A stretch of DNA of 64,000 nt, taken from NCBI RefSeq assembly GCF_029873255.1, contig NZ_CP123622.1, positions 2,145,001 through 2,209,000 on the forward strand, in the 5' to 3' direction. The notes beneath the pieces were generated by a model. It was not told where the DNA came from, did no database searches, and saw nothing but the letters and a program-made list of their open reading frames with translations. The stretch comes from Pigmentibacter sp. JX0631. GTDB lineage: Bacteria > Bdellovibrionota_B > Oligoflexia > Silvanigrellales > Silvanigrellaceae. Below are positions 17,607 through 26,869 of this stretch, piece after piece (position 1 is the first letter of the stretch; each line of letters opens with the position of its first letter). The translations under genes were made by a program, and so were the position numbers.

Positions 17607-18053
17607 ATGAATACTACATACTCTGCCAAAGCTTCTGAGATTCAGAAGAAATGGTATATCGTTGATGCTGAAGGCAAAACCCTAGGACGCTTAGCAAGCC
17701 AAATCGCTTATATTTTGCGTGGTAAGCACAAACCTACATTTACACCTCACATGGATATGGGTGATAATGTTATTGTAATAAATGCTGAAAAAGTTGTTTT
17801 ATCTTCCAATAAAGAACTTACTAAGCTTTATCACCGTCATACAGGCTTTTTTGGTGGTATTAAAACCCAAAATGCTGCTGAAGTACGTGCAACCAATCCT
17901 GAGCGTTTATTAGAGCTTGCTGTGAAGGGAATGCTTCCACATAACCGTTTGGGCAGTGAATGCTACCGCCATCTTAAAGTATATGTTGGCAAAGAGCATC
18001 CACATGCTGCTCAAAATCCGCAAGCATTACCTGAACGTACACTTAAAAACTAA
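17607..18053 (+). CDS. rplM: 50S ribosomal protein L13
   Basis: The 148-residue protein has the L13 pattern: [35 protein letters not shown], the VVLSSNK segment, [10 protein letters not shown], and [11 protein letters not shown] followed by [16 protein letters not shown]. Length is usual for L13. It is an early assembly protein of the large ribosomal subunit. It is followed by rpsI after 27 bases, the classic L13-S9 pair, transcribed from the promoter at about 17480 and ended by the terminator at 18499. Confidence 0.98.
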   Translation: MNTTYSAKASEIQKKWYIVDAEGKTLGRLASQIAYILRGKHKPTFTPHMDMGDNVIVINAEKVVLSSNKELTKLYHRHTGFFGGIKTQNAAEVRATNPERLLELAVKGMLPHNRLGSECYRHLKVYVGKEHPHAAQNPQALPERTLKN

Positions 18054-18080
18054 TAAGCGATCAAAATGAGGGAGCCTAAA

Positions 18081-18476
18081 ATGGCAGTTAAATACATATC
18101 TGGCGTAGGTAAACGTAAGACATCTATCGCTCGTGTTTATTTGGTTAAAGATGGTAAAGGTACCATTACAATCAATCACCGTTCTCTTGAAGACTACTTT
18201 AAACGTCCAACTTCTCGCATGGTTGTTGAACAACCGTTAAACTTGACTCAAACTTTGGGTAAAGTTGATATCAATGTAAGAGTTATCGGCGGTGGGTTAT
18301 CAGGACAAGCTGGTGCTATTCGTCATGGCATTACAAATGCTCTGTTAAACTTAAATCCGGAATTCCGTTCAATTCTTAAACCTGCAAGTCTTATTACTCG
18401 CGATGACCGTATCAAAGAGCGTAAGAAATATGGTTTACGTTCTGCGCGTGCTCGTTTCCAATTCTCAAAACGTTAA
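18081..18476 (+). CDS. rpsI: 30S ribosomal protein S9
   Basis: The protein shows S9 features: [15 protein letters not shown] near the N-terminus, [21 protein letters not shown] in the middle, and [25 protein letters not shown] at the C-terminus, whose final Lys-Arg reaches the ribosomal P site. The start at 18081 (MAVKYISG) is chosen because GGAG at 18071-18074 is correctly spaced; an upstream ATG at 18066 would add five residues. It forms an operon with rplM and is followed by a strong terminator. Confidence 0.97.
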   Translation: MAVKYISGVGKRKTSIARVYLVKDGKGTITINHRSLEDYFKRPTSRMVVEQPLNLTQTLGKVDINVRVIGGGLSGQAGAIRHGITNALLNLNPEFRSILKPASLITRDDRIKERKKYGLRSARARFQFSKR

Positions 18477-18498
18477 GAGAGTTTTTCTCAAAACGCCA

Positions 18499-18540
18499 AA
18501 AACCCAGACCAGAGATTTTTTCTCCAGTCTGGGTTTTTTT
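18499..18540 (+). terminator. Rho-independent terminator after rpsI
   Basis: AACCCAGAC and GTCTGGGTT form a nine-pair stem, extended inside by AGAGA/TCTC pairing, and are followed by a run of seven T. It ends the rplM-rpsI operon. Confidence 0.92.
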
Positions 18541-18579
18541 GGGTGGAAATTGTATTTTTTGTTTTGCTTTGAAAAAAGA

Positions 18580-20109
18580 CTATTTTGCTAAAATTCGAGC
18601 AATTTCTGTAACTAATTGAACGCCGTAACCTGAGCTATGCTTACGAATATACCCAATAGAAAGATTATCGTTAGCTACACCAGCTATATCAATGTGTGCA
18701 AAAGGAATGTTATTAGTAAATTCATTTAAAAAAGCAGCACCAACCATGCTTCCTGCAGAGCCTCTAGTATTTCCAATATTTATAATATCTGAAATAGATC
18801 CTTTAACATCATCAATAACTTCATCCCAAATAGGCAGAGGGTAAGCTCTTTCGCCAGTAGCATCGGAAGCTGTCATAATAATTTTTTCAAGTTCTGGATG
18901 AAATGCAAAAACACCTGCTCCTATATGCCCAAAAGTAGTGATCATCGCTCCTGTGAGAGTAGAAAACTCAACAATATAGTTTGGGTTTAAATCCTTAGCT
19001 GCGAAATATAAAGCGTCACTAAGGACAACTCGGCCTTCAGCATCGGTATTTAATATTTCAATAGTTTTCCCAGAATATGATGTAATTACATCGCCAACTC
19101 TGTAAGAATGTGCATCGATCATATTTTCACACAAAGCAGCAACTGCATAAACTTTAATAGGAAGTTTTAATTTAGCAATTGCTAAAATGGAGCTTAAAGT
19201 AACTGCAGCACCCGACATGTCATACTTCATGCCTTCTTGGCTAGTAGAAGGTGTTTTTATTGAATAACCACCTGTGTCCATGGTTAGTCCTTTTCCAACA
19301 AAGGCAATAGACTTTTCAAACTTTTCTGGTGAATACTCAATTACAACAAATTGTGGTTCATTAGCGCTTCCATTTGAAACCGCTAGCATTGCATTAAAAC
19401 CTTTTTCACGTAGTTTTTCAGCCCCCCAAACCTCAACTTTTAAACCTACTTTTTTTGCTTGTTCAATGGCTTGATGAGCTATAAATTTAGGAGTTGCAAC
19501 ATTTGGAGGGGAATCTTGGAGTAAGCGACAAAAATTTATCGAATCTTCAATGTGCTTTGCTTCTTCAAATGAGTCTTGTAAATTTTGTGCTGTATGAACA
19601 AAATTTAGTTGGATAGGTTTTTCAAGTTCTATTTTTGCTTCTTCTTTCATATTTGAATTAGGATATTTATACATACCCATATTGAAACCAAGACGACTTT
19701 GGGCAATCAATTCTTTTGAACTACAAAGTTGTGAGGTGCAATAAAAATGAACTGTTGCAGCTTTTAAATTTAATGCAGTCTCAGCGCATTTTATTCCAAT
19801 TTGTCTAGATCTTGCTGGCAAATAATTTAATTTATTCCCCGCTCCAACTAACAAAATTCTTTTAGCAAATTTTTGATTCAAAACTAGTGAGGTTGAGGTT
19901 TGAAGCCATTTGCCTTCAAAATCACCTAATGCAATTAAATTAGAAATGGTGCCACCCATTTCATTATCAAGTGATAAAATAGTTTTAGATTTTAACTGTC
20001 CCTTTTCTATATCTTGTTCGTCAATTACAATTATTGCAAGATCTTGGGGTTGATTATTAGGGTGGGAGTTATTTGTGATATGAAGAGGTTTTAACTGTGG
20101 CAGTAACAT
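18580..20109 (-). CDS. pepA: Leucyl aminopeptidase (M17 family)
   Basis: The 509-residue protein has the M17 catalytic C-domain with VGKGLTMDTGGYSIK (metal-binding Lys and Asp), MKYDMSGAA, and the signature NTDAEGRVVLSDAL (metal-binding Asp and Glu, catalytic Arg). The N-terminal domain (about 1-170) is the usual non-catalytic macrodomain-like part. It removes N-terminal residues from peptides in the cytosol as a hexamer with two metal ions. It is divergent from mtgA and ends 40 bases after the rpsI terminator. Confidence 0.96.
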   Translation of the reverse strand: MLLPQLKPLHITNNSHPNNQPQDLAIIVIDEQDIEKGQLKSKTILSLDNEMGGTISNLIALGDFEGKWLQTSTSLVLNQKFAKRILLVGAGNKLNYLPARSRQIGIKCAETALNLKAATVHFYCTSQLCSSKELIAQSRLGFNMGMYKYPNSNMKEEAKIELEKPIQLNFVHTAQNLQDSFEEAKHIEDSINFCRLLQDSPPNVATPKFIAHQAIEQAKKVGLKVEVWGAEKLREKGFNAMLAVSNGSANEPQFVVIEYSPEKFEKSIAFVGKGLTMDTGGYSIKTPSTSQEGMKYDMSGAAVTLSSILAIAKLKLPIKVYAVAALCENMIDAHSYRVGDVITSYSGKTIEILNTDAEGRVVLSDALYFAAKDLNPNYIVEFSTLTGAMITTFGHIGAGVFAFHPELEKIIMTASDATGERAYPLPIWDEVIDDVKGSISDIINIGNTRGSAGSMVGAAFLNEFTNNIPFAHIDIAGVANDNLSIGYIRKHSSGYGVQLVTEIARILAK

Positions 20110-20193
20110 AAAAACTTCCCTTAATTATTAAGCAGTTATTGTTATTTCGCAGCCCTATCATGCAATCATTCTTTGGTTTTAGCAAGGATAACT

Positions 20194-21168
20194 ATGAGAA
20201 TTTTTTCTTTTTATTTTTGGTTTTTACAGTTACCTTTAGTTGCTATTTTCTTCTTTTTTATCTGGTTTATTCCTTGGGTTTTTGTTTTGCATTTAGGTTT
20301 TTTAGTTTATTTCCCTTATAGAGATGATGGACAAACCCGATTTTTTCGGATTACAGGACCAATAGTAGGGCTTTTTTCAAAAACTTGGGTTAATAAAAAA
20401 GAAATTCCAAATGCTTGTAAAGCAGCTTTAATTGCTTCTGAAGATGGAAAATTTTATCAACATAATGGAATTGATATTGAAAGCATTCAAAAAATTGTAA
20501 AAGATAAAAGCAGAACAACTAAACAAAAACGCGGTGGTTCAACAATTACGCAACAATTAGTTAAAAATGCATTTCTTTCAAGAGATAGAAGCTACATCAG
20601 AAAAACCAGAGAATTAATTGGCGCTGTTTTGTTAGATGCGACTATAGCAAAAGATAAACAAATTGAATGGTATCTTAATATTGTTGAATTTGGACCAAAT
20701 ACTTACGGATTAGAAAATGCCGCACAAAAGTATTTTAAAATCGATGCAGCTAAATTAACTCCTTCACAGTGTGTTGCGCTTATTGCAATCTTGCCATCTC
20801 CTAGGAAGTGGAATCAAAGTTTAGAAAAGAAAAAATTAACTCAGTTTTTTCTACAAAGATACAGACAAATTTCAAATAATATTATGGAAATGCATATCGC
20901 TTCTCGAAAAGAAAAGCTTGATATTAAACAAATAAATTTAGGGTTTTCAACTAAAAAAGAGAATTTACCACAATTTATTGAGCCAGAAGTTACGCAAAAG
21001 ACTATTGAAGAGCAAAATCAACAAAATTCTTCTATAGAAGATCAATCACAAATTGATAAGAGCGAAAAAGTAAATGATAAAGAGATAGAGAATAAAGCAA
21101 ATGATTCAGTTCCGTCAGGAATAGAATCTGATGAAAGTCTAAATGATATAGAAAATAGTGATGAATAA
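20194..21168 (+). CDS. mtgA: Monofunctional peptidoglycan glycosyltransferase (GT51)
   Basis: The protein has an N-terminal membrane anchor (about 1-45) and a GT51 domain with ASEDGKFYQHNGID (catalytic Glu), KRGGSTITQQLVKN, TRELIGAVLLDATIAKDKQIEWYLNIVEFGPNTYGLENAAQKYF and PSPRKWNQ. It polymerises lipid II into glycan strands at the periplasmic face. The start at 20194 is chosen for its AAGGA ribosome site at 20183-20187; a TTG at 20173 is less likely. A low-complexity acidic, Asn/Ser-rich tail of about 75 residues after the domain is unusual for MtgA. No transpeptidase domain is present. Confidence 0.93.
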   Translation: MRIFSFYFWFLQLPLVAIFFFFIWFIPWVFVLHLGFLVYFPYRDDGQTRFFRITGPIVGLFSKTWVNKKEIPNACKAALIASEDGKFYQHNGIDIESIQKIVKDKSRTTKQKRGGSTITQQLVKNAFLSRDRSYIRKTRELIGAVLLDATIAKDKQIEWYLNIVEFGPNTYGLENAAQKYFKIDAAKLTPSQCVALIAILPSPRKWNQSLEKKKLTQFFLQRYRQISNNIMEMHIASRKEKLDIKQINLGFSTKKENLPQFIEPEVTQKTIEEQNQQNSSIEDQSQIDKSEKVNDKEIENKANDSVPSGIESDESLNDIENSDE

Positions 21169-21336
21169 TTTGATAATTTTTTCAAAAATTTCAATATGTT
21201 TAATCTATTGGCAGGTTTCACTTGACCTCAATTCTAAGCTTATGTATTAAGTTCTCGTTTGTTGATAGACTATCACTACAAAATCATTTTTGTTTTAAGG
21301 CATTTTGGCAATTGCTTCTGATTAAGGGGATTCAAA

Positions 21337-22185
21337 ATGAACGCAAGTTTTAGAAAGTTGTTTCTGCACGCTTTTTTTCTACTCTCAACAATTCCCTCTT
21401 TTCATTTAAATGCTTTTGCTGCAAATTCCGATGAAAATAAAAAAGAAGATGTAAGTTTACAAAAAATTAAAACAGAAAAAGTTTTAAAAGTTTGTTCTGA
21501 TGCTGGTTTCCTGCCTTTTGAAATGAAAACACAAAAAGGCGACTGGATAGGATTTGATGTAGAAATGATGAAAGAATTTGCTAAAACTCTTTCAGTAGAA
21601 CTTAAAATGATTCAAATTAGTTTTGATGGTATTATTCCCGCACTAATTTCCGCTAAATGTGACATAATAGCTGCGGGTATGACTGTTACAGCAGAACGTA
21701 AAGCGATGGTTCTTTTCAGTGATTCTACTTTTACAAGTGGGTTAAGTATTGCCATAAAGAACAATGAAAAAAATAAAAATGAGTTTAAAGATCTTAATTC
21801 TTTAGATAAAGTTGGATTAAAAATTGCTGTAAAAACAGGTTATACAAGTGATATTTATTTATCCAAAACATTAAAAAAAGCGCAAATTTTAAAATTTGAT
21901 CAAGATGCTGATTTAGTTCTAGCTGTCATGCAAGGGAGAGCTAATGCTTTTGTTTCTGATACAACTTATGTTGATCTAATGGACAAGGGAAATAAAAATA
22001 AATTTATTATTTTACCAACTAAAGTTGTGGCTGAAAGTTTTTCTATAGCAGCTAAAAAAGATGATACAGTATTAATATCTAAATTTAATTCTTTCTTAAA
22101 ACAATGGAAAGAAAATGGTGGATATGAAAAAGCAAGAAAATATTATTTTGTTGACCAAGTATGGCGTTCTCAAGTTGCTAACTAA
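21337..22185 (+). CDS. Periplasmic substrate-binding protein, amino-acid ABC transporter type (SBP_bac_3)
   Basis: The 282-residue protein has a long Sec signal peptide (cleavage near FAA, residue 30) and the SBP_bac_3 fold markers: LKVCSDAGFLPFEMKTQKGDWIGFDVEMMKEFA, FDGIIPALISAKCDIIAAGMTVTAERK (the family signature with a ligand-binding Arg) and AVMQGRANAFVSDTTYVDL. It binds an amino acid or related compound in the periplasm. No permease or ATPase gene is adjacent, so it is an orphan binding protein or pairs with a distant transporter. It is followed by an AT-rich gap. Confidence 0.88.
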   Translation: MNASFRKLFLHAFFLLSTIPSFHLNAFAANSDENKKEDVSLQKIKTEKVLKVCSDAGFLPFEMKTQKGDWIGFDVEMMKEFAKTLSVELKMIQISFDGIIPALISAKCDIIAAGMTVTAERKAMVLFSDSTFTSGLSIAIKNNEKNKNEFKDLNSLDKVGLKIAVKTGYTSDIYLSKTLKKAQILKFDQDADLVLAVMQGRANAFVSDTTYVDLMDKGNKNKFIILPTKVVAESFSIAAKKDDTVLISKFNSFLKQWKENGGYEKARKYYFVDQVWRSQVAN

Positions 22186-22348
22186 TTATTCATTAATGTA
22201 ATTTATTTAAAAAATAATTCTTTTAAATTTTCTTAATATATTTTAAAAAATAAATATTTTTCTTTCACAAAGATAAAAAATTTGTTTAACTTTATTTTGA
22301 AGTAATAAATATATTGCTGAAAGTATTTCTTTCTAAGGAGTTTTTTTA

Positions 22349-23323
22349 ATGAATCAGAAAGTAAATAAAATGTATAAATTTAAAGCTGCTTGGTGGCTTA
22401 AAAATCGGCATTTACAAACTCTCTATCCTGTTGTTTTTTCGGCTCGTAAAAAAATCATTTTAAAAAGAGAAAGAATTCAATTGGATGATGGAGACTTTTT
22501 AAGTTTGGATTGGAGTCAGAATTATGATCCCAAAAGACCAATTATTCTTTTTTTACATGGCTTAGAAGGATCTTCCCAGTCTCCATATATTCAAAGAATG
22601 ATGAAAATTGCGATGAATAAAAATTATAATGCAGTTTGTCTAAACTTTAGGGGCTGCGATGGAGAAACAAACGTAAAATTAAAATCATATCATGCAGGAG
22701 AAATTGGTGATTTAAACTCTGTGGTAAAAAAACTAATTAGTGAGGTAACAGCCGAACAAAAAATTTATCTTGTCGGCTTTTCATTGGGGGCTAATGTCTT
22801 ATTAAAATGGTTAGCTGAAAGTGAGCTTTCGGGATTCATTGCAAAAGCGATTGCAGTTTCTGTTCCATTTGAATTGGCAGGATCTGCTGATGCTTTGGGT
22901 AAAGGTTTTTCCAGAGCCTATGAATGGTGGTTATTAAAATGTTTAAAGCAAAGTTTGGAAAGAAAAAAATCAATTTTTTTGCAACATAATTTTACTTACA
23001 ATGAAAAAAATATAAAAAGTTTTTGGGAATTTGATAACTTAATTACTGCGAAAATAAATGGTTTTAAAGATGTTTTTGATTACTATGAAAAATCAAGTTC
23101 ACGCCAATTTATTAAAAAAATTAAAGTAAATACTTTGATAGTTCATGCAAAAGATGATCCTTTTCTTATGCAAGAAAATATACCTAAAGTTAATGAAATA
23201 AATGATTCGGTAAAACTTGAAATTACAAAAAATGGTGGACATTTAGGATTTGTTGAAGGATTTATTCCATTTTTTCCTAAATATTGGATAGACAACAGAA
23301 TCTATGAATTTATTGAACAGTGA
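22349..23323 (+). CDS. YheT-family alpha/beta hydrolase
   Basis: The 324-residue protein follows the YheT/EMB8-like layout: FKAAWWLKNRHLQTLYPV at the N-terminus, FLHGLEGSSQSPYIQ (oxyanion loop), CLNFRGCDGE, the nucleophile elbow VGFSLGANVLLKWL, a late Asp in HAKDDPFL and the His in GGHLGFVEG. This gives a full Ser-Asp-His triad. Substrate of the family is poorly known (esterase-like). Start 22349 has an AAGGAG site; a second ATG lies eight codons in. It stands alone. Confidence 0.88.
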   Translation: MNQKVNKMYKFKAAWWLKNRHLQTLYPVVFSARKKIILKRERIQLDDGDFLSLDWSQNYDPKRPIILFLHGLEGSSQSPYIQRMMKIAMNKNYNAVCLNFRGCDGETNVKLKSYHAGEIGDLNSVVKKLISEVTAEQKIYLVGFSLGANVLLKWLAESELSGFIAKAIAVSVPFELAGSADALGKGFSRAYEWWLLKCLKQSLERKKSIFLQHNFTYNEKNIKSFWEFDNLITAKINGFKDVFDYYEKSSSRQFIKKIKVNTLIVHAKDDPFLMQENIPKVNEINDSVKLEITKNGGHLGFVEGFIPFFPKYWIDNRIYEFIEQ

Positions 23324-23463
23324 TGAAATTTTTTTATAATTTGAGCTAGTAATATCTAAAAACTTTTAAGTATAAAATGTTATCGTTAATTGACGGTTGT
23401 TATTAAAAGAAGTATAAATATATTTAGATGAATGTGTGATTTACTTTCTTAGGAGTTTATAAC

Positions 23464-24291
23464 CTGAAATTTGCTTTTTTACTCATCCTATTGATTATTT
23501 TATTTGTTATTATTTTAAAATTTTTATTAAAGTATAACGAAAAAAACAAGCAAAAAATTAATCATAAAAATAAATCCCAAAAAGATTTTATTCAAGAAAC
23601 AGGCAGTTTAAAAACTGGTACTAGTGACCAAGTTAATAATTTAAAGAAAGATCTGGGAAAAATTTCTAAAGAATGGAACTCTATTCTTAGTTTGATTGAA
23701 AATAATATACAAGAAATTTATAAAAAAAGGGAACAATTGAATACTAGAAAGGAAAATTTACTAAGAAAAACTAAAAATACCCAAGAAATCATGAATGAAT
23801 TGCTAATTAAATATAATAAAAATTCGGCAAGTATTTTAAAAAGTGAGTATATTAAACACTCTATAGAGTTAGAAAAGTTTCAAAATGAAATTCAGGTTAT
23901 AGATAAACAAATTATTGAATACAATGATGCCTTACAAATACTTGTAGAGAAAAATAATAATGTGCAACTTGAGTATGATAATTTTAAGCAGTCATATTCA
24001 CATGAAATTTCTAAAACTGAAATATTTTCAAAAATAAGTTTGATAAACTCTGAAATTGAAAGATTGAAAACAGGAGAACAGCAAAGCTTTTTAACTTCAT
24101 TTGCTATTTATAAATCTGAAAATGTGTTAGAAAATAATGCTAAATTTGATGATAATCTTCTAAAAACTGGTAAAGAAAAAAAACACATAGATAAAATGAA
24201 TGATAATTTAGCGTTTGAAAATTTGTTTTTTGAATCTGAAACAGAGGATAAAAAAACTTCGCCAAAAACAGTAGAACATTTATTTAAATAA
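23464..24291 (+). CDS. Membrane-anchored coiled-coil protein of unknown function
   Basis: A single N-terminal hydrophobic helix (LLILLIILFVIIL) is followed by a long, highly charged coiled coil (about 55-200, rich in Lys, Glu, Asn and Gln) and a polar tail. No family is recognised. The AGGAG site at 23451-23455 is correctly spaced for a CTG at 23464 (giving MKFAFLLIL); the first conventional start is TTG 23491, which would cut the membrane helix. I prefer the rare CTG start. The stop is 11 bases before the vWA gene, so the two form an operon. Confidence 0.65.
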   Translation: MKFAFLLILLIILFVIILKFLLKYNEKNKQKINHKNKSQKDFIQETGSLKTGTSDQVNNLKKDLGKISKEWNSILSLIENNIQEIYKKREQLNTRKENLLRKTKNTQEIMNELLIKYNKNSASILKSEYIKHSIELEKFQNEIQVIDKQIIEYNDALQILVEKNNNVQLEYDNFKQSYSHEISKTEIFSKISLINSEIERLKTGEQQSFLTSFAIYKSENVLENNAKFDDNLLKTGKEKKHIDKMNDNLAFENLFFESETEDKKTSPKTVEHLFK

Positions 24292-24302
24292 GGAGTATTT
24301 AA

Positions 24303-24917
24303 ATGGAAAAAAAGGATTTAAAATTAAGAAACTATGTCTTAGTAATTGATAGATCGGGATCAATGTCGGACTCAGTAAGTGCTAAGATATTGACTAGCAA
24401 ATGGGATTATGTAAAAGAGTCTGTAAAAGCTTTAGCTAACAAATGTTTTGAATATGACAAAGATGGTTTAGATATTTATCTTTTTAATAGATCTTTTCAA
24501 AAGTTTTTAAATGCTACTCCTGATAATATTGATTCTGTCTTTTCGGACTATGCCCCAATGGGTGGTACAGATTTTATTCCAGTTCTAACAGAAGTTTTTA
24601 ATCAACATTTTGTGCATTCAGAATTGCCAACATCCATAATTGTAATAACAGATGGAGAACCTTCTGATGGAATTCAAGGGCAAAAAGCTCTTGCTAATTT
24701 AATAGTTAATACTTCTAAAAAGTTAGAAAGTGATAATGAATTGGGAATTTCTTTTATTCAAGTAGGTAATGACAAACAGGCTTCTGAGTTCCTTAAAAAA
24801 TTAGACGATGAGCTTCTGTCAGTAGGTGCTAAATTTGACATTTGCGATACCAAAACCTTTGATGATTTAGAAAACCTACCTTTAGATAAAATTTTATTAG
24901 ATATTGTTAACGATTAA
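24303..24917 (+). CDS. Von Willebrand factor A domain protein
   Basis: The 204-residue protein is essentially one vWA domain: the MIDAS motif DRSGSMSDS near residues 16-24, the Thr of GGTDF, and ITDGEPSDG completing the metal site. This resembles TerY-type and other cytosolic vWA proteins that hold partners through Mg2+. It has no signal peptide. It follows the coiled-coil membrane protein by 11 bases, so a membrane-tethered complex is inferred. Partner enzymes such as an AAA ATPase are not adjacent. Confidence 0.85.
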   Translation: MEKKDLKLRNYVLVIDRSGSMSDSVSAKILTSKWDYVKESVKALANKCFEYDKDGLDIYLFNRSFQKFLNATPDNIDSVFSDYAPMGGTDFIPVLTEVFNQHFVHSELPTSIIVITDGEPSDGIQGQKALANLIVNTSKKLESDNELGISFIQVGNDKQASEFLKKLDDELLSVGAKFDICDTKTFDDLENLPLDKILLDIVND

Positions 24918-25269
24918 TAAAAGCTATAAATCTAGTTATAAGAATATTAAAAAAAAATATAGCAAGAAAAATTAGGTAAGCTGAGTTTATTACTATAACT
25001 GCTCTAAAGAAGATAAATTTTAAATTAAGTAATATAAATAATTTTTATATTGCTTAATAATTAAATTTTTTCAAAATACATTCGAATTAGTCTTTCGTCT
25101 GAATTGAAATAATTATTTCATAGAATTTTCTATTAATTTAAAGAGATTTCCAAATAAATTAAAGGAAATATTAAAATTAATTTAAGTAACATAATTTGTT
25201 TATTTAATTGACAAATATTTTAATTAGTAATAAATGAGCTTTGTTCTTAAAAACAATAGAGGAGAGTGT
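24918..25269. other. AT-rich intergenic region without recognised features
   Basis: About 350 bases of A+T-rich sequence before the start of the secreted NTF2-like protein. No coding frame, hairpin terminator or clear promoter was found apart from the GGAGAG ribosome site at the right end. Confidence 0.4.
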
Positions 25270-26235
25270 ATGAAAAGTAATAAATATTTTTTGTTAACCA
25301 TATTTTATATGATATTTTTTCCTACAAATATTTTTGCTTCAGAAAGGTATCTTTCTTGTAATAATGATGATTTACTTCTAAACTATGAAACATTTACAGG
25401 AGTTTCTAGAGGAGCATCAATCACTATAACGAGTTTTACTATAAATAATAAAGATATAGTGGAATATTTTAAATCAAATTTACCTGACTTATTTATTAGT
25501 TCTTCTATCAATATGAATCCATTTTATAAAGAAAATAATATTATACAATTTAGTTCAGAAGGAATGACTATAAATCATTACTTTAAAAATAAAAGCGAGT
25601 ATTCTACAAGTTCATTTATCCAATATTTTGGTCAAAAAAATTCAGGAAAGAGCTATGTTTTTCTTTCATCGAGACACTCTAAAGGAGTTAAATTTGAAAT
25701 TTATGAAAACATTTATCCATTAAGTAATAAACCAATTTTGAATTGGTATTTTCAAGACTGTAAACGCCTGAACAGCAGCTACTCTTCCTTTGATCCGCTA
25801 GAATTTTGGAATGTAACTAATGAGCGTTTGAACACCGGCGATAGTTTTAATAGAGCAGCTAATGGTTATAAGAAAAGAAAATTTATTGCCAGTGATGAAG
25901 TTTGGAATAAGCATATAGACTCATGGGGAAAAAAAGACGTAAAAACGATTCTTTTAGATTATACACCTGATGCTCAAGTTATTGTGAATGGAAAAGTTTT
26001 TAAAGGTAAAAATGAAATTGGGAAATTGTTTGAAAAATTATTCACTATTTTTGGTGCAGCTGATGAACATATAATAAATCCTCCAGTGATACTTGATCAA
26101 CTTGTTTATATAACTTGGCATGCTAAAATTAATGGAATAAATCATGCAGTAGGTTCAGATTCATTTTTTATACAAAATGGTAAAATTAAATATCAAACAA
26201 TAGTATCTGATGATATCATATTCAAAGATTTATGA
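25270..26235 (+). CDS. Secreted protein with C-terminal NTF2/SnoaL-like domain
   Basis: The start at 25270 has a GGAGAG site and gives a clean signal peptide (MKSNKYFLLTIFYMIFFPTNIFA). The part after it (about 25-190) is unrecognised. The C-terminal 110 residues (VWNKHIDSWGKKDVKTILLDYTPDAQVIVNGKVF..., shown only in part) have the pattern of a SnoaL/NTF2-like cone fold: helix, DY-x-x-DA, strand, GK-x-x-I helix, then strands ending in an IVSDD segment. The fold often binds small ligands. A longer frame from 25234 is less likely. Confidence 0.6.
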   Translation: MKSNKYFLLTIFYMIFFPTNIFASERYLSCNNDDLLLNYETFTGVSRGASITITSFTINNKDIVEYFKSNLPDLFISSSINMNPFYKENNIIQFSSEGMTINHYFKNKSEYSTSSFIQYFGQKNSGKSYVFLSSRHSKGVKFEIYENIYPLSNKPILNWYFQDCKRLNSSYSSFDPLEFWNVTNERLNTGDSFNRAANGYKKRKFIASDEVWNKHIDSWGKKDVKTILLDYTPDAQVIVNGKVFKGKNEIGKLFEKLFTIFGAADEHIINPPVILDQLVYITWHAKINGINHAVGSDSFFIQNGKIKYQTIVSDDIIFKDL

Positions 26236-26428
26236 ATTAAAAGTTAACACTTTTTAAGGATTGAAATTACAATCAATATCTCTGAAATAGTCTTCTGACT
26301 TAACTCAATTCTAAATTTTGAGGTTTATTTTTTTTTCTAGAATTTACAAATTTTTTAAAATATTCAATAATAAACAACCTATCCTTTTTTAAATCCCTAT
26401 TCCTAATAATCTTGCTTTTTCAACCGAT

Positions 26429-26458
26429 GTGATCTACTTATATAGAGATGTATATCAC
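26429..26458. promoter_or_regulatory. Inverted repeat, probable operator of the YtrA-type GntR regulator
   Basis: GTGATctac and gtatATCAC are arms of a 30-base inverted repeat directly upstream of the gntR start. YtrA-subfamily repressors are known to bind such long-spaced repeats at their own operon. A TTGCTT at 26412 and the AT-rich centre could be the promoter it overlaps. Function is inferred. Confidence 0.5.
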
Positions 26459-26479
26459 CTAAGAGGAGTTTGCCTACTA

Positions 26480-26869
26480 ATGAGGCTTCAAGTAAATCCG
26501 CATTCTTCAACTCCCCTGTATGCACAAATAGTTGAACAAATGCGTAATCAAATTTTATCAGGGTCAATACTTGCAGGCACTCCTCTCCCATCTGTACGTG
26601 AAATATCTGAAATGATAGAAGTAAACTCTCTTACTATTCAAAAAGCCTTAAAAATTTTGGAAGTTGAAAAATTCATTATTATTCGAAGAGGGGTTGGTGC
26701 TTTTGTTTCGGAAAGTATAGTTTCCTTAACAATAGAACAAAAAGTAGAATTGATAAAAACTGGCTTAGTTAATGTTGTAAATCACGCAAAAGAATTAAGT
26801 ATTGATAAAGAAAGATTCAATATATTAATTGAAGAATGTTGGGGTGAGGTGAACCAAAACAATGATTGA
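26480..26869 (+). CDS. GntR-family transcriptional regulator, YtrA subfamily
   Basis: The roughly 129-residue protein has an N-terminal winged helix with the GntR signature (TPLYAQIVEQMRNQILSG, GTPLPSVREISEMIEVN, ALKILEVEKFIIIRRGVGAFV) and only a short C-terminal helical segment, which defines the YtrA subfamily. The ATG at 26480 is the first start after an AAGAGGAG site; an upstream in-frame GTG at 26429 lies in the operator. It overlaps the ABC ATPase gene by 8 bases and probably represses the three-gene operon. Confidence 0.9.
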   Translation: MRLQVNPHSSTPLYAQIVEQMRNQILSGSILAGTPLPSVREISEMIEVNSLTIQKALKILEVEKFIIIRRGVGAFVSESIVSLTIEQKVELIKTGLVNVVNHAKELSIDKERFNILIEECWGEVNQNND

